58,477 nt of DNA from Sphingobacterium sp. (lineage in GTDB: Bacteria; Bacteroidota; Bacteroidia; Sphingobacteriales; Sphingobacteriaceae). The stretch is taken from positions 1 to 58,477 of the forward strand of contig JALAGS010000202.1 in the NCBI GenBank assembly GCA_022712315.1. Direction: 5' to 3'. Positions within the stretch are counted from its first letter, which is position 1. The number at the start of each line of letters is the position of its first letter. Below, in pieces: positions 51,875-58,477 of the stretch. The notes beneath the pieces were generated by a model. The model had not been told where the DNA came from. It did no database searches and saw nothing but the letters and a program-made list of their open reading frames with translations. The position numbers and the translations under genes were made by a program.

Positions 51875-52883
51875 CTACTGTACTTTATTTAACTCAACAT
51901 ATTTGACTAGAGGCTTAGCAATGTATAATTCTCTCGATAAGTATGTTAAGGAGTTTCATCTTTATATTTTCGCATTTGATGAGGCGTGCTTTTTGATTTT
52001 AAAAAACCTCAATCTGTCGAAAGCGACAATTATACCATTAATTCAGTTTGAGGATAAGGATTTACTTGCTGTCAAGTCGACGCGTACAGCTGCCGAATAT
52101 TGCTGGACTTGTACACCATCCATTATACGTTATGCAATTAATACCTATGGATTGCAATCGTGTACGTATCTCGATGCAGACTTGTTGTTTTTTGGAAATC
52201 CACAGGTTCTGTTTGAAGAGATGGGAGATAATTCGGTATTAATTACACCACATCATTATACTGAAAAATACGATCAGTCTGCAACAAGTGGAACATATTG
52301 TGTTCAATTCGTTTGTTTCAAAAATACGAAAGAGGGAATGGAAGTACTTGAATGGTGGCGGAATGCCTGTTTAGATTGGTGTTATGCTCGCGTGGAAGAT
52401 GGGAAATTCGGTGATCAGAAATATCTTGATGATTGGACGAAGAGATTTAACTGTGTTCATGCTTGTGAACATAGAGGAGCGGGAATTGCTCCATGGAATA
52501 TTCAACAATATGAATTTGGTGATAAGGATAGTTCAATCTGGGCAAAAAGTATAGGGACCAGACTTAGTTTTCCAGTCATATTTTATCACTATCATGGGCT
52601 CAAGATAGCAGAAGTTAATAGTTTCATTCCGTTACCAACAGCATACTATGATTTGAATGAGAATGGCCTCTTGTTTATGTATAAACCCTATATGTCCGCT
52701 TTGGTAGAAGTAAGTAATGGATTGAAGAAACGGGGTATTACTGCTGTACTACATGAAAATATTAAAATTCCGAAGATTCGGACATCCATTCGTCGAATTG
52801 CTAACCTCTTTTTTAAGGGAAAAACAGGAGAGTTTTATCACATCAATTATTTTAAAATGAGATGGCTTACCAAGTTGATTTAA
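51864..52883 (+). CDS. Putative glycosyltransferase (GT-A/GT8-like)
   Basis: This 339-aa cytoplasmic protein opens MMHNYCTLFNSTYLTRGLAM and has a DxD-type nucleotide-sugar site in CTYLDADLLFFGNP near residues 95-108. HHYTEKYDQSATSGTYCVQF, HACEHRGAGIAPWNIQQYEF and FYHYHGLKI follow, consistent with a GT-A fold related to GT8/galactosyltransferases. The ATG pair at 51864/51867 overlaps the upstream methyltransferase end. The last bases overlap the start of the FdtA-like gene by 22 nt. Donor and acceptor sugars cannot be told. It is probably part of the O-antigen/capsule synthesis operon. Confidence 0.75.
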   Translation: MMHNYCTLFNSTYLTRGLAMYNSLDKYVKEFHLYIFAFDEACFLILKNLNLSKATIIPLIQFEDKDLLAVKSTRTAAEYCWTCTPSIIRYAINTYGLQSCTYLDADLLFFGNPQVLFEEMGDNSVLITPHHYTEKYDQSATSGTYCVQFVCFKNTKEGMEVLEWWRNACLDWCYARVEDGKFGDQKYLDDWTKRFNCVHACEHRGAGIAPWNIQQYEFGDKDSSIWAKSIGTRLSFPVIFYHYHGLKIAEVNSFIPLPTAYYDLNENGLLFMYKPYMSALVEVSNGLKKRGITAVLHENIKIPKIRTSIRRIANLFFKGKTGEFYHINYFKMRWLTKLI

Positions 52884-53263
52884 AAACATTTACTGATAGT
52901 CGCGGTAATTTGACGGTGATTGAAAAGGTTATTCCTTTTGATGTCAAGCGTATATTCTATATCTATGGAGTTGATGATTCTATCAGAGGGGGACATCGAC
53001 ACTATCAAACTGTTCAAGCAGCAATCTGCTTGCGTGGACGTTGCGCAATTTACAATCAAGATGGTGCAAAGGAACAAATTTTTGAATTGAATTCACCGGA
53101 ACAATGCTTGATTTTAGAACCAAAAGATTGGCATCAGATGTTCGACTTTTCGGAGGATGCTATTCTTATGGTGCTTGCTTCTGAATATTTTGACGCTACG
53201 GATTACATTTATGAACCCTATTTAAAACATGATAGCATACGAGAGCTTACAGCAGGTCAATAA
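52862..53263 (+). CDS. FdtA/QdtA family dTDP-4-keto-6-deoxyglucose 3,4-ketoisomerase
   Basis: This 133-aa cupin of the WxcM/FdtA/QdtA family moves the keto group of dTDP-4-keto-6-deoxyglucose from C4 to C3. Product stereochemistry separates FdtA (dTDP-6-deoxy-galactose series) from QdtA (gluco series) and cannot be read here. Active-site His residues H45 and H47 lie in IRGGHRHYQTVQAAICLRG. CLILEPKDWHQMFDFSEDA near 83-101 is the family's second signature. The small size is normal. The gene overlaps the preceding GT and the following aminotransferase (35 nt), so expression is coupled. Confidence 0.9.
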   Translation: MAYQVDLKTFTDSRGNLTVIEKVIPFDVKRIFYIYGVDDSIRGGHRHYQTVQAAICLRGRCAIYNQDGAKEQIFELNSPEQCLILEPKDWHQMFDFSEDAILMVLASEYFDATDYIYEPYLKHDSIRELTAGQ

Positions 53264-54317
53264 GGAATTTATGGATGACTACACGCATGTTTTCCAGGAG
53301 GTATTACGTGGAGGTTGGTATATTTTGGGAAAACAGGTACAGCAGTTTGAACAATCATTTGCGGATTTCTGTGGTGTCGAGCATTGTGTTGGAGTAGCCT
53401 CTGGACTGGATGCATTGGTCCTTTCTCTGCGTTATTTTGGATTTAGTCCCGGAGATGAGGTCATCGTACCTGCTAACACCTATATTGCTTCGATATTGGC
53501 TATTGTTCAAGTTGGTTTAAAGCCCGTACTTGTTGAACCGGATATAAACACATACAATATTGATCCAAAACGGATAGAAAATTGCATTACAAAAAAAACG
53601 AGGGCCATACTTGTTGTCCATCTCTATGGAAAAATGAGTGATATGGATCCCATTCTTCAGCTGTCCGCTCAATATGACTTAAAGATCATCGAGGATTGTG
53701 CACAAGCTCATGGAGCTGAATACAATGGTCAAAAGGCAGGATCGTTTGGAGATTTTGGTGCATTTAGTTTCTATCCTACAAAAAATCTTGGCGCATTGGG
53801 AGATGCTGGAGCTATCACATGCAAGGCTGATATACTGAGTAATTCACTTCGTACGCTACGGAATTATGGTTCATCTGCTAAATATGTCTTTGATGAAGTG
53901 GGCTATAATTCGCGGCTTGACGAGTTACAGGCGGCCTTTTTGTCTGTGAAATTAAAATACCTAGATAAAATTACAGCTCACAAACAGAGGTTGGCAGCAG
54001 TTTATCTACGTGAGTTAAAGTCTGATTTCATACTTCCAGTTGTGCAACCTAGACAGGAGGATGTTTATCATATTTTTGCGATCCGTCATCCCGAACGTAA
54101 TCGGGTGAAACAGTATCTATTGGATAATGGTATCGGAACGGAAATCCATTATCCAATCCCTCCACATCAACAAAAAGCGATGAAAGGAATTTTATCAAGT
54201 GACAGATATCCTATTTCAGCTGAAATTCATCGAACAGTTTTGAGCCTCCCTATTTCCTATGGTCATACAGAAGAGGATATCAATAGAGTTGTGGAGGTAA
54301 TGAATAAATTTTCATAA
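53229..54317 (+). CDS. DegT/DnrJ/EryC1/StrS aminotransferase, FdtB/QdtB-like
   Basis: This 362-aa PLP-dependent sugar aminotransferase aminates C3 of the 3-keto-6-deoxyhexose made by the upstream FdtA-like enzyme, giving dTDP-3-amino-3,6-dideoxyhexose. The PLP lysine is K185 in SFYPTKNLGALGDAGA. The cofactor-binding Asp156 is in IIEDCAQAHGAEYNG and SGLDALVLSLRYFGFSPGDE near 58-77 binds phosphate. YNSRLDELQAAFLSVKLKYL near 230 is a family motif. The paired gene order FdtA-FdtB is conserved in many polysaccharide loci. An acyltransferase that would complete Fuc3NAc or Qui3NAc is not seen in the window. Confidence 0.93.
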   Translation: MIAYESLQQVNKEFMDDYTHVFQEVLRGGWYILGKQVQQFEQSFADFCGVEHCVGVASGLDALVLSLRYFGFSPGDEVIVPANTYIASILAIVQVGLKPVLVEPDINTYNIDPKRIENCITKKTRAILVVHLYGKMSDMDPILQLSAQYDLKIIEDCAQAHGAEYNGQKAGSFGDFGAFSFYPTKNLGALGDAGAITCKADILSNSLRTLRNYGSSAKYVFDEVGYNSRLDELQAAFLSVKLKYLDKITAHKQRLAAVYLRELKSDFILPVVQPRQEDVYHIFAIRHPERNRVKQYLLDNGIGTEIHYPIPPHQQKAMKGILSSDRYPISAEIHRTVLSLPISYGHTEEDINRVVEVMNKFS

Positions 54318-54330
54318 ACAAGAAAAAGAA

Positions 54331-55113
54331 ATGAAGAAGTATAGCGTTTCGATTATTACAGTCAATTTAAATAACAAAGCAGGCTTGCTGAAGACGATCA
54401 CGTCTATTCAAAATCAGACTTTTAATGAGATCGATTATATTGTGATTGATGGAGGGTCTACTGATGGAAGTAAAGAATTAATTGAACAGACTCAATTTAT
54501 TTCTAAATGGGTTTGTGAAGAAGATAAAGGAATTTACGACGCAATGAATAAGGGGATAGCACTTGCTACTGGTGAGTATTTGTTGTTTTTAAATAGTGGT
54601 GATTGCCTCCATGAAAATGCTACTTTAGAAAAAGTAATGCCGTTGTTAAATCAGTATGACATTATCTATGGGGATTTGTTTTTCGCAGATAGGCTCAACC
54701 CTTATATATATCATTATCCCTCGGAATTATCCTTTTCATTTCTATTTAATGCATCTTTGGCACACCCTGCGACATTTATAAAGAGGGATTTATTTGGGCG
54801 TTTTGGAAAATATGATACGCGTTTTCAAATAGCTGCTGATTGGGCTTTCTTTATTAAAGTCATAGTGCTAAAAAGTGCCTCTACCAAACATGTCAAACAG
54901 GTTATTTCCGATTTTGATACAAATGGAATTAGCTCCAAAGAAGAGAATCAATTAAAGATCGCAAATGAAAGGAAAGCTATTTTAGAAATAGAGTTTCCTC
55001 TTTTTTATCAGGATTATCTTACACATGCAAATACACTAAATACTTTAGAGAAGATTCGATCATCAAGTGTCTTTAGATTCTTAAAAAAGATAGGGGTCAA
55101 GAAATTTCAGTAA
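54331..55113 (+). CDS. Glycosyltransferase family 2 (WcaA-like)
   Basis: This 260-aa GT-A fold transferase has the opening SVSIITVNLNNKAGLLKTIT, then DYIVIDGGSTDGSKELIE near 35-50. EDKGIYDAMNKGIALATGEY near 68-87 is the hallmark of the WcaA/colanic-acid-type GT2 group, and the metal site is likely in LFLNSGDCLHEN near 88-99. AHPATFIKRDLFGRFGKYD near 150 is the acceptor-side motif. It lies 13 nt after FdtB-like. Sugar specificity is not predictable. Confidence 0.9.
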   Translation: MKKYSVSIITVNLNNKAGLLKTITSIQNQTFNEIDYIVIDGGSTDGSKELIEQTQFISKWVCEEDKGIYDAMNKGIALATGEYLLFLNSGDCLHENATLEKVMPLLNQYDIIYGDLFFADRLNPYIYHYPSELSFSFLFNASLAHPATFIKRDLFGRFGKYDTRFQIAADWAFFIKVIVLKSASTKHVKQVISDFDTNGISSKEENQLKIANERKAILEIEFPLFYQDYLTHANTLNTLEKIRSSSVFRFLKKIGVKKFQ

Positions 55114-55142
55114 TAAAATAGATTTTTATTAGCAATTATTAT

Positions 55143-55997
55143 ATGATTAATCAATTTGTAAAACCATTAGTAACCATAGTAATTCCCTGCTATAATTGTG
55201 AAAACACGATCGAGGAAGCAATTGGATCAGCTTTATCTCAAATATATACTAATATTGAGGTGATCGTAGTAAATGATGGTTCAGTAGATAATTCCGTGCC
55301 AATTGTAGAAAAGCTTATTAAAGGTGATTCCCGATTGAGTATCTATTCGCAAACACATAAAGGTGTATCAGCGGCGAGAAATCTGGGATTAGGGGTCGCT
55401 AGAGGAAGCTTTATTGTTTTCTTGGATGGTGATGATAAGTTAAAGAATAGTTATATTGATTTAGGAGTAAATATATTTGAAGAGAAGCCGAGTTTAACCC
55501 TCGTCTATAGTAATATGGAGCTATTCGAGCGAGAATCAGGTCTTTTCCCACTAGCTAAATTTAATTTAAAAAATTTTTTAAAAGCGAACTGTATTCCTGT
55601 ATTTGCTTTAGTTCGTACAGACCAGTTGCGAGCTATTGGCGGCTTCGATGAGTCTATTGTTTTCTGTGAAGATTGGGAATGTTGGATCCATCTATTTAAG
55701 CAATTTAATGCCGAGGTATATCGAATAGAAGAATCTCAATATTATTATCGAAAAAGATTTACTATAGATTCGGCATTAGATAAATATAGAGGTAACCATA
55801 AGATACTTCGGGAGGTTCAGTTATATATCTTTCAAAAACATCAACAGATCTATGTTGAAAACGAAATGTCTCTGGATTATCTGTTTACCTTGGAAGATGA
55901 ATTTGGGAAGTTCAGAAAGAAATATTACCATAAATGGTATAAACGTATATTTTATTTATTGTTTAAGCCTAAGAAGTATTCAAAACTATATCAATAA
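55143..55997 (+). CDS. Glycosyltransferase family 2
   Basis: This 284-aa GT2 protein has an N-terminal nucleotide-sugar domain VTIVIPCYNCENTIEEAIGS at residues 10-29, with EVIVVNDGSVDNSV at about 39-52. The DxD-type metal site is in FIVFLDGDDKLKNSY near 91-105. GGFDESIVFCEDWECWIHLF near 165-185 is the catalytic base region. The basic C-terminus is probably membrane-facing. It follows the other GT2 by 29 nt. Substrates are unknown. Confidence 0.9.
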   Translation: MINQFVKPLVTIVIPCYNCENTIEEAIGSALSQIYTNIEVIVVNDGSVDNSVPIVEKLIKGDSRLSIYSQTHKGVSAARNLGLGVARGSFIVFLDGDDKLKNSYIDLGVNIFEEKPSLTLVYSNMELFERESGLFPLAKFNLKNFLKANCIPVFALVRTDQLRAIGGFDESIVFCEDWECWIHLFKQFNAEVYRIEESQYYYRKRFTIDSALDKYRGNHKILREVQLYIFQKHQQIYVENEMSLDYLFTLEDEFGKFRKKYYHKWYKRIFYLLFKPKKYSKLYQ

Positions 55998-56048
55998 TAA
56001 TTGGATTTGAACATGCAAAATTCCTAAGTACGATGAAGATCCGCAAGG

Positions 56049-56345
56049 ATGGATATCTTGAAGAAGTTGAAAGCAGGTGAGCAGCTGGATAATACAGATA
56101 AAGATCTTCTAGAATTAAGCTCTATAGTTATCTATCTACGTGGTGGTAGTAAGGAAAGTTATATTAAAAGAGCTGAAGGATTGAAGGAAATCGAAGCCGC
56201 GTGGAAGTTATTCAGAGAAAAAAGTGACAAAAAAAATAAAAGCTATGAATTCCCGATTTGGTATAAACTGAACAGCTTAGAGAACTTTGGTTCAATGAAA
56301 TATAAAATGAAATTCGATTATTTTGAAAAAAAGAATATACAGTAA
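56049..56345 (+). CDS. Hypothetical protein at the end of the polysaccharide operon (98 aa)
   Basis: I do not recognise this small protein. It opens MDILKKLKAGEQLDNTDKDL, a string loosely like the first residues of some sugar O-acetyltransferases (MDIF...LKAGE). The hexapeptide repeats that define those enzymes do not follow. The rest is charged and helical, then Tyr/Lys-rich to the end. Its 51-nt spacing and strand suggest it belongs with the upstream GT2 genes. It could be a small accessory protein or a shortened remnant, and I see no continuation of a longer enzyme in the other frames. Confidence 0.45.
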   Translation: MDILKKLKAGEQLDNTDKDLLELSSIVIYLRGGSKESYIKRAEGLKEIEAAWKLFREKSDKKNKSYEFPIWYKLNSLENFGSMKYKMKFDYFEKKNIQ

Positions 56346-56399
56346 ACACGCTATTAAGGGAGATTACTTGATTTATTCCGATGACTATTTGAGGGTTAA

Positions 56400-57413
56400 C
56401 TATCTGTTGAAATACTCATTTTTGGTAAATGCATATAATTTTTTATAGAAAAATGCATGTTTTACTAATTTCGTATGTTCAGTAAAACGTTTCCATTTAT
56501 TGATGCGATTACGCCAGTTTAATCGCTCTTCGGTATTTAGCAGCTGATCTGCCATTTTATAGGCATTCAATTCTGACAAAGCAATCTTTCTTAATTTCTC
56601 TCCGTCTTCGGGGTTGTATTTTTCCAGTTCCCTGATCAGTTCTTTTTCTTGATACTGTCGGTTAAGATAACGTCCGGAGCAATTCATCATCACATATTTT
56701 GAAAAATTCTCAGGACGTAAATAGCCATCTGCTTTATTTCCGTTGTACCCACGATGATCATAGATTAAACTGGGGCGCCCGCACGCCATTGCATCATAGA
56801 TAGATCTGCCGATTCCTACTACTAAATCAAAAAGATTAATCTTTTGCTCAATGCTGACTGCTGGATTACTATTTTTGTTATAAGCCTGGAAGTCTAAACC
56901 TTTAGCATCACAGACAGCCTTTAATTTTGCATTGGCCTTATCACTCTGGCATAACGACAGTACGCTTTGAAGTGTGTTGTTTATTGGACGTAATGGTTTT
57001 TTTGTCTGTACATCAATTCCATTTAGAATAACATCATTTGCATAACCGAGGTTCATTAGATGACCGGATATTTCATCTGAAACGGCAATGTGATAATCTG
57101 CAAGGGGAGACGGTTGTTCAAGTTCTGGTATAGTACCATGGCATATTTGAATGATAGGAGCCTTGGAAAATAGTTCTTTAACCGAGCTATTATGATTAGC
57201 AAAGATCAGGTCATACCTTTTCTTTTTCATAAAGGGTATGTGTAATTCTTCTTCTATCTTATCTGAAATCACGCCTTTATCAAAAGTGAAGTATTCTACT
57301 TCAACATTAGGCCGTACGTTAAGTGCTTTGATTAAATCATAAGTATACATTTCTGAACCGCCGACTCCGGCTAGATGATTAGTTGCTACTAAAATCTTTT
57401 TTGTTTCTCCCAT
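56400..57413 (-). CDS. Putative glycosyltransferase, GT4-like
   Basis: This 337-aa GT-B fold candidate has an N-terminal KILVATNHLAGVGGSEMYTY that matches the glycine-rich acceptor loop of GT4 enzymes, and KRYDLIFANHNSSVKELFS. The C-terminal part has LFDLVVGIGRSIYDAMACGR near 205 in place of the usual EX7E donor motif (it retains the small-residue pattern), then SLIYDHRGYNG. The last 70 residues are helical and basic. It is convergent with the preceding operon and lies in the same polysaccharide locus. Donor sugar is unknown, and activity is uncertain because the donor motif is degenerate. Confidence 0.75.
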   Translation of the reverse strand: MGETKKILVATNHLAGVGGSEMYTYDLIKALNVRPNVEVEYFTFDKGVISDKIEEELHIPFMKKKRYDLIFANHNSSVKELFSKAPIIQICHGTIPELEQPSPLADYHIAVSDEISGHLMNLGYANDVILNGIDVQTKKPLRPINNTLQSVLSLCQSDKANAKLKAVCDAKGLDFQAYNKNSNPAVSIEQKINLFDLVVGIGRSIYDAMACGRPSLIYDHRGYNGNKADGYLRPENFSKYVMMNCSGRYLNRQYQEKELIRELEKYNPEDGEKLRKIALSELNAYKMADQLLNTEERLNWRNRINKWKRFTEHTKLVKHAFFYKKLYAFTKNEYFNR

Positions 57414-57610
57414 TTCGTTCTATTTTTTAAAAAAAACCACAACATGTCATTGTGTAATTAGTTATAAAAAAGTTGTGACCGTACTCGTCTGTTGGAATGA
57501 ATATTTTCTTATATGATTATAATCAATAACGAGTATAAAGAGGTTTTCATTACATCTGTTTATTTAAAAAATGTTAAACTATGTTAGTTAATGAATTGAA
57601 ACGTTATAAA
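57414..57610. other. Short AT-rich intergenic stretch between the two minus-strand genes at the right end
   Basis: This 197-nt gap has A/T runs and no recognisable hairpin, repeat or ORF. It presumably holds the promoter of the GT4-like gene. Confidence 0.5.
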
Positions 57611-58477
57611 TTATAGCTGAATAGGGAAATTGATCGGAATATAATCTTCCTGGTCAAGAACATACTTGATCCAGTTAGAGAAGCTATATTTTCTCTTTAT
57701 TATAGACGATATTTCTTGCATAGGGACGTTAAGGAATGTAATGACCTGATCGTAATCTGTTGTAGAATCAATGATCAGTATATTCTCTGGTTGATAGAAA
57801 TCATATTCTTTAATCGACTTTTGGGTTGTGATGAGCTTTTTATTGAAGCCAATGGCTTCAAAAACACGAAAAGATAATCCATCATGTAAATAATTAGAAA
57901 AATCGACTAAGACGTTGGACCGCTTAACCATATCAATATTCTCTAAGTAAGTAATGCCATCATAAATAGTGGTAATGATAGGGCACTGTTCTTTTAATTC
58001 TTTTACCAACTTGTCGCTGTGAGTATTAATTATTGCTTTGATTTTTAATTCTTTTCGATCTCTGAATAAATTGAAGAACCGATAAATATCAGCGATTCTT
58101 TCTTCAATATAGGTGCCAATGAAAAGTATATCAATGGAGGGAATAATTAAACCGCCGTTTTCTTGTTCAGTTAATTGCTGATCCAGATAGAAGTTGGTTA
58201 ATGGTAAAGTACCGGCGATGGCTAAATCAGCAGGATCAAAAACAAAAAATCGATCAAAAAGCCCCATTCTAGAAAAAATATCTGGATATCGATTTAAACC
58301 ATCCCACTGATAAGCGACGGTAAGTCCAGTGATACTTTTTACCTGAGAAATAATTGATTTTGGAAATATGTCTGGTCGGATAAAAAGTGCATAATCCGCT
58401 TGCTGGATATGTGCAAATTTTTCCTCATATTGTTCATCCAAAAATCTTTTGCGTAATAGATTTTTATACTGATAATC
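57611..58477 (-). CDS. Partial glycosyltransferase-like protein, start outside the window
   Basis: The coding frame runs open through the right edge of the window: its first visible residues are DYQYKNLLRKRF before LDEQYEEKFAH, with no start codon of its own. At least 288 residues are present. The pattern DYALFIRPDIFPKSIISQVK, VAYQWDGLNRYPDIF and, near the end, SNYLHDGLSFRVFEAIGFNK suggests a GT-B-like protein, possibly of the CgeB/YkvP-type glycosyltransferase group. LNRYPDIFSRMGLFDRFFVF is also typical of that fold. Sugar and acceptor are unknown. It lies in the polysaccharide locus. Confidence 0.6.
   Translation of the reverse strand, partial: DYQYKNLLRKRFLDEQYEEKFAHIQQADYALFIRPDIFPKSIISQVKSITGLTVAYQWDGLNRYPDIFSRMGLFDRFFVFDPADLAIAGTLPLTNFYLDQQLTEQENGGLIIPSIDILFIGTYIEERIADIYRFFNLFRDRKELKIKAIINTHSDKLVKELKEQCPIITTIYDGITYLENIDMVKRSNVLVDFSNYLHDGLSFRVFEAIGFNKKLITTQKSIKEYDFYQPENILIIDSTTDYDQVITFLNVPMQEISSIIKRKYSFSNWIKYVLDQEDYIPINFPIQL

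Noticed and set aside
56049..56345. Frameshifted or truncated sugar acetyltransferase
   Set aside because: Only the first dozen residues look similar and no hexapeptide repeats occur in any frame downstream.
1..58477. tRNA, rRNA, CRISPR arrays, riboswitches or prophage genes
   Set aside because: I looked for cloverleaf-like segments, regular direct repeats with spacers, and phage structural or integrase genes and saw none; a short or diverged RNA could be missed by eye.

Overview
The window reads as a chromosomal segment of a Bacteroidota bacterium, most likely Sphingobacteriaceae and probably Sphingobacterium. This is inferred from gene content and style. There is a SusC/SusD pair and an ECF sigma/FecR/TonB-dependent receptor/DUF4249 unit. 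Other members typical of the phylum are a bacterial GH3 protein, a SMUG2-type (DUF4918) glycosylase and a CcmF/CcmE pair. Start codons generally lack Shine-Dalgarno sequences, and several genes carry the Bacteroidota -7 promoter word TAnnTTTG. I see no rRNA, tRNA, CRISPR array, transposase or phage gene.

Layout. 1-2.9 kb is gene-poor: two tiny membrane proteins, a secreted NTF2-like protein, a 39-aa small ORF and an exported TonB-domain protein, with several DnaA-box-like words between them. 3-9.1 kb carries acs, a UbiA-like membrane protein, and a minus-strand cluster of rsmA, an FAD monooxygenase and a 2-hydroxyacid dehydrogenase. 9.2-13.4 kb is a plus-strand run of pdxA, cca, an acidic pRiA4b ORF-3-like protein and miaA. 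13.5-19.4 kb (minus) holds ilvE and the recJ-lptB-GH3 group. 19.5-25 kb has a metallo-beta-lactamase-fold hydrolase and a stand-alone susC/susD pair. 25.6-31.8 kb has a KhtTU-like K+/H+ antiporter, a SufT-like protein overlapping a glycosyltransferase, a polyprenyl synthase, a YafV-type amidase and a MarR regulator. 32-37.4 kb (minus) has a membrane-anchored glutamate-synthase-like protein, a DUF2520 protein, ccmF and ccmE. 37.9-44.9 kb has an LpxR-like protein, a dicarboxylate symporter, mnmD, a SMUG2-like glycosylase, an FKBP/SlyD-type isomerase and a YyaL-type thioredoxin-domain protein. 45.1-50.2 kb is the sigma/FecR/receptor/DUF4249 operon. sixA follows. From 51 kb to the right edge lies a surface-polysaccharide locus: a TIGR04325 methyltransferase, glycosyltransferases and an FdtA/FdtB pair for a dTDP-3-amino-3,6-dideoxyhexose.

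Convergent gene pairs are repeatedly separated by strong, often perfect stem-loops that can terminate transcription in both directions.

The most unusual signal is a family of at least six related intergenic repeat units of about 50-140 nt, all on the plus strand. They are marked by the words ATTGGCCAGAAAGAA, ATGCCTG and TCATGAAGGTTTT. I do not recognise this family; it may be a non-autonomous repeat or a structured RNA element. A second structured non-coding patch, with a small ORF, direct repeats and three hairpins, lies at 14.96-15.33 kb.
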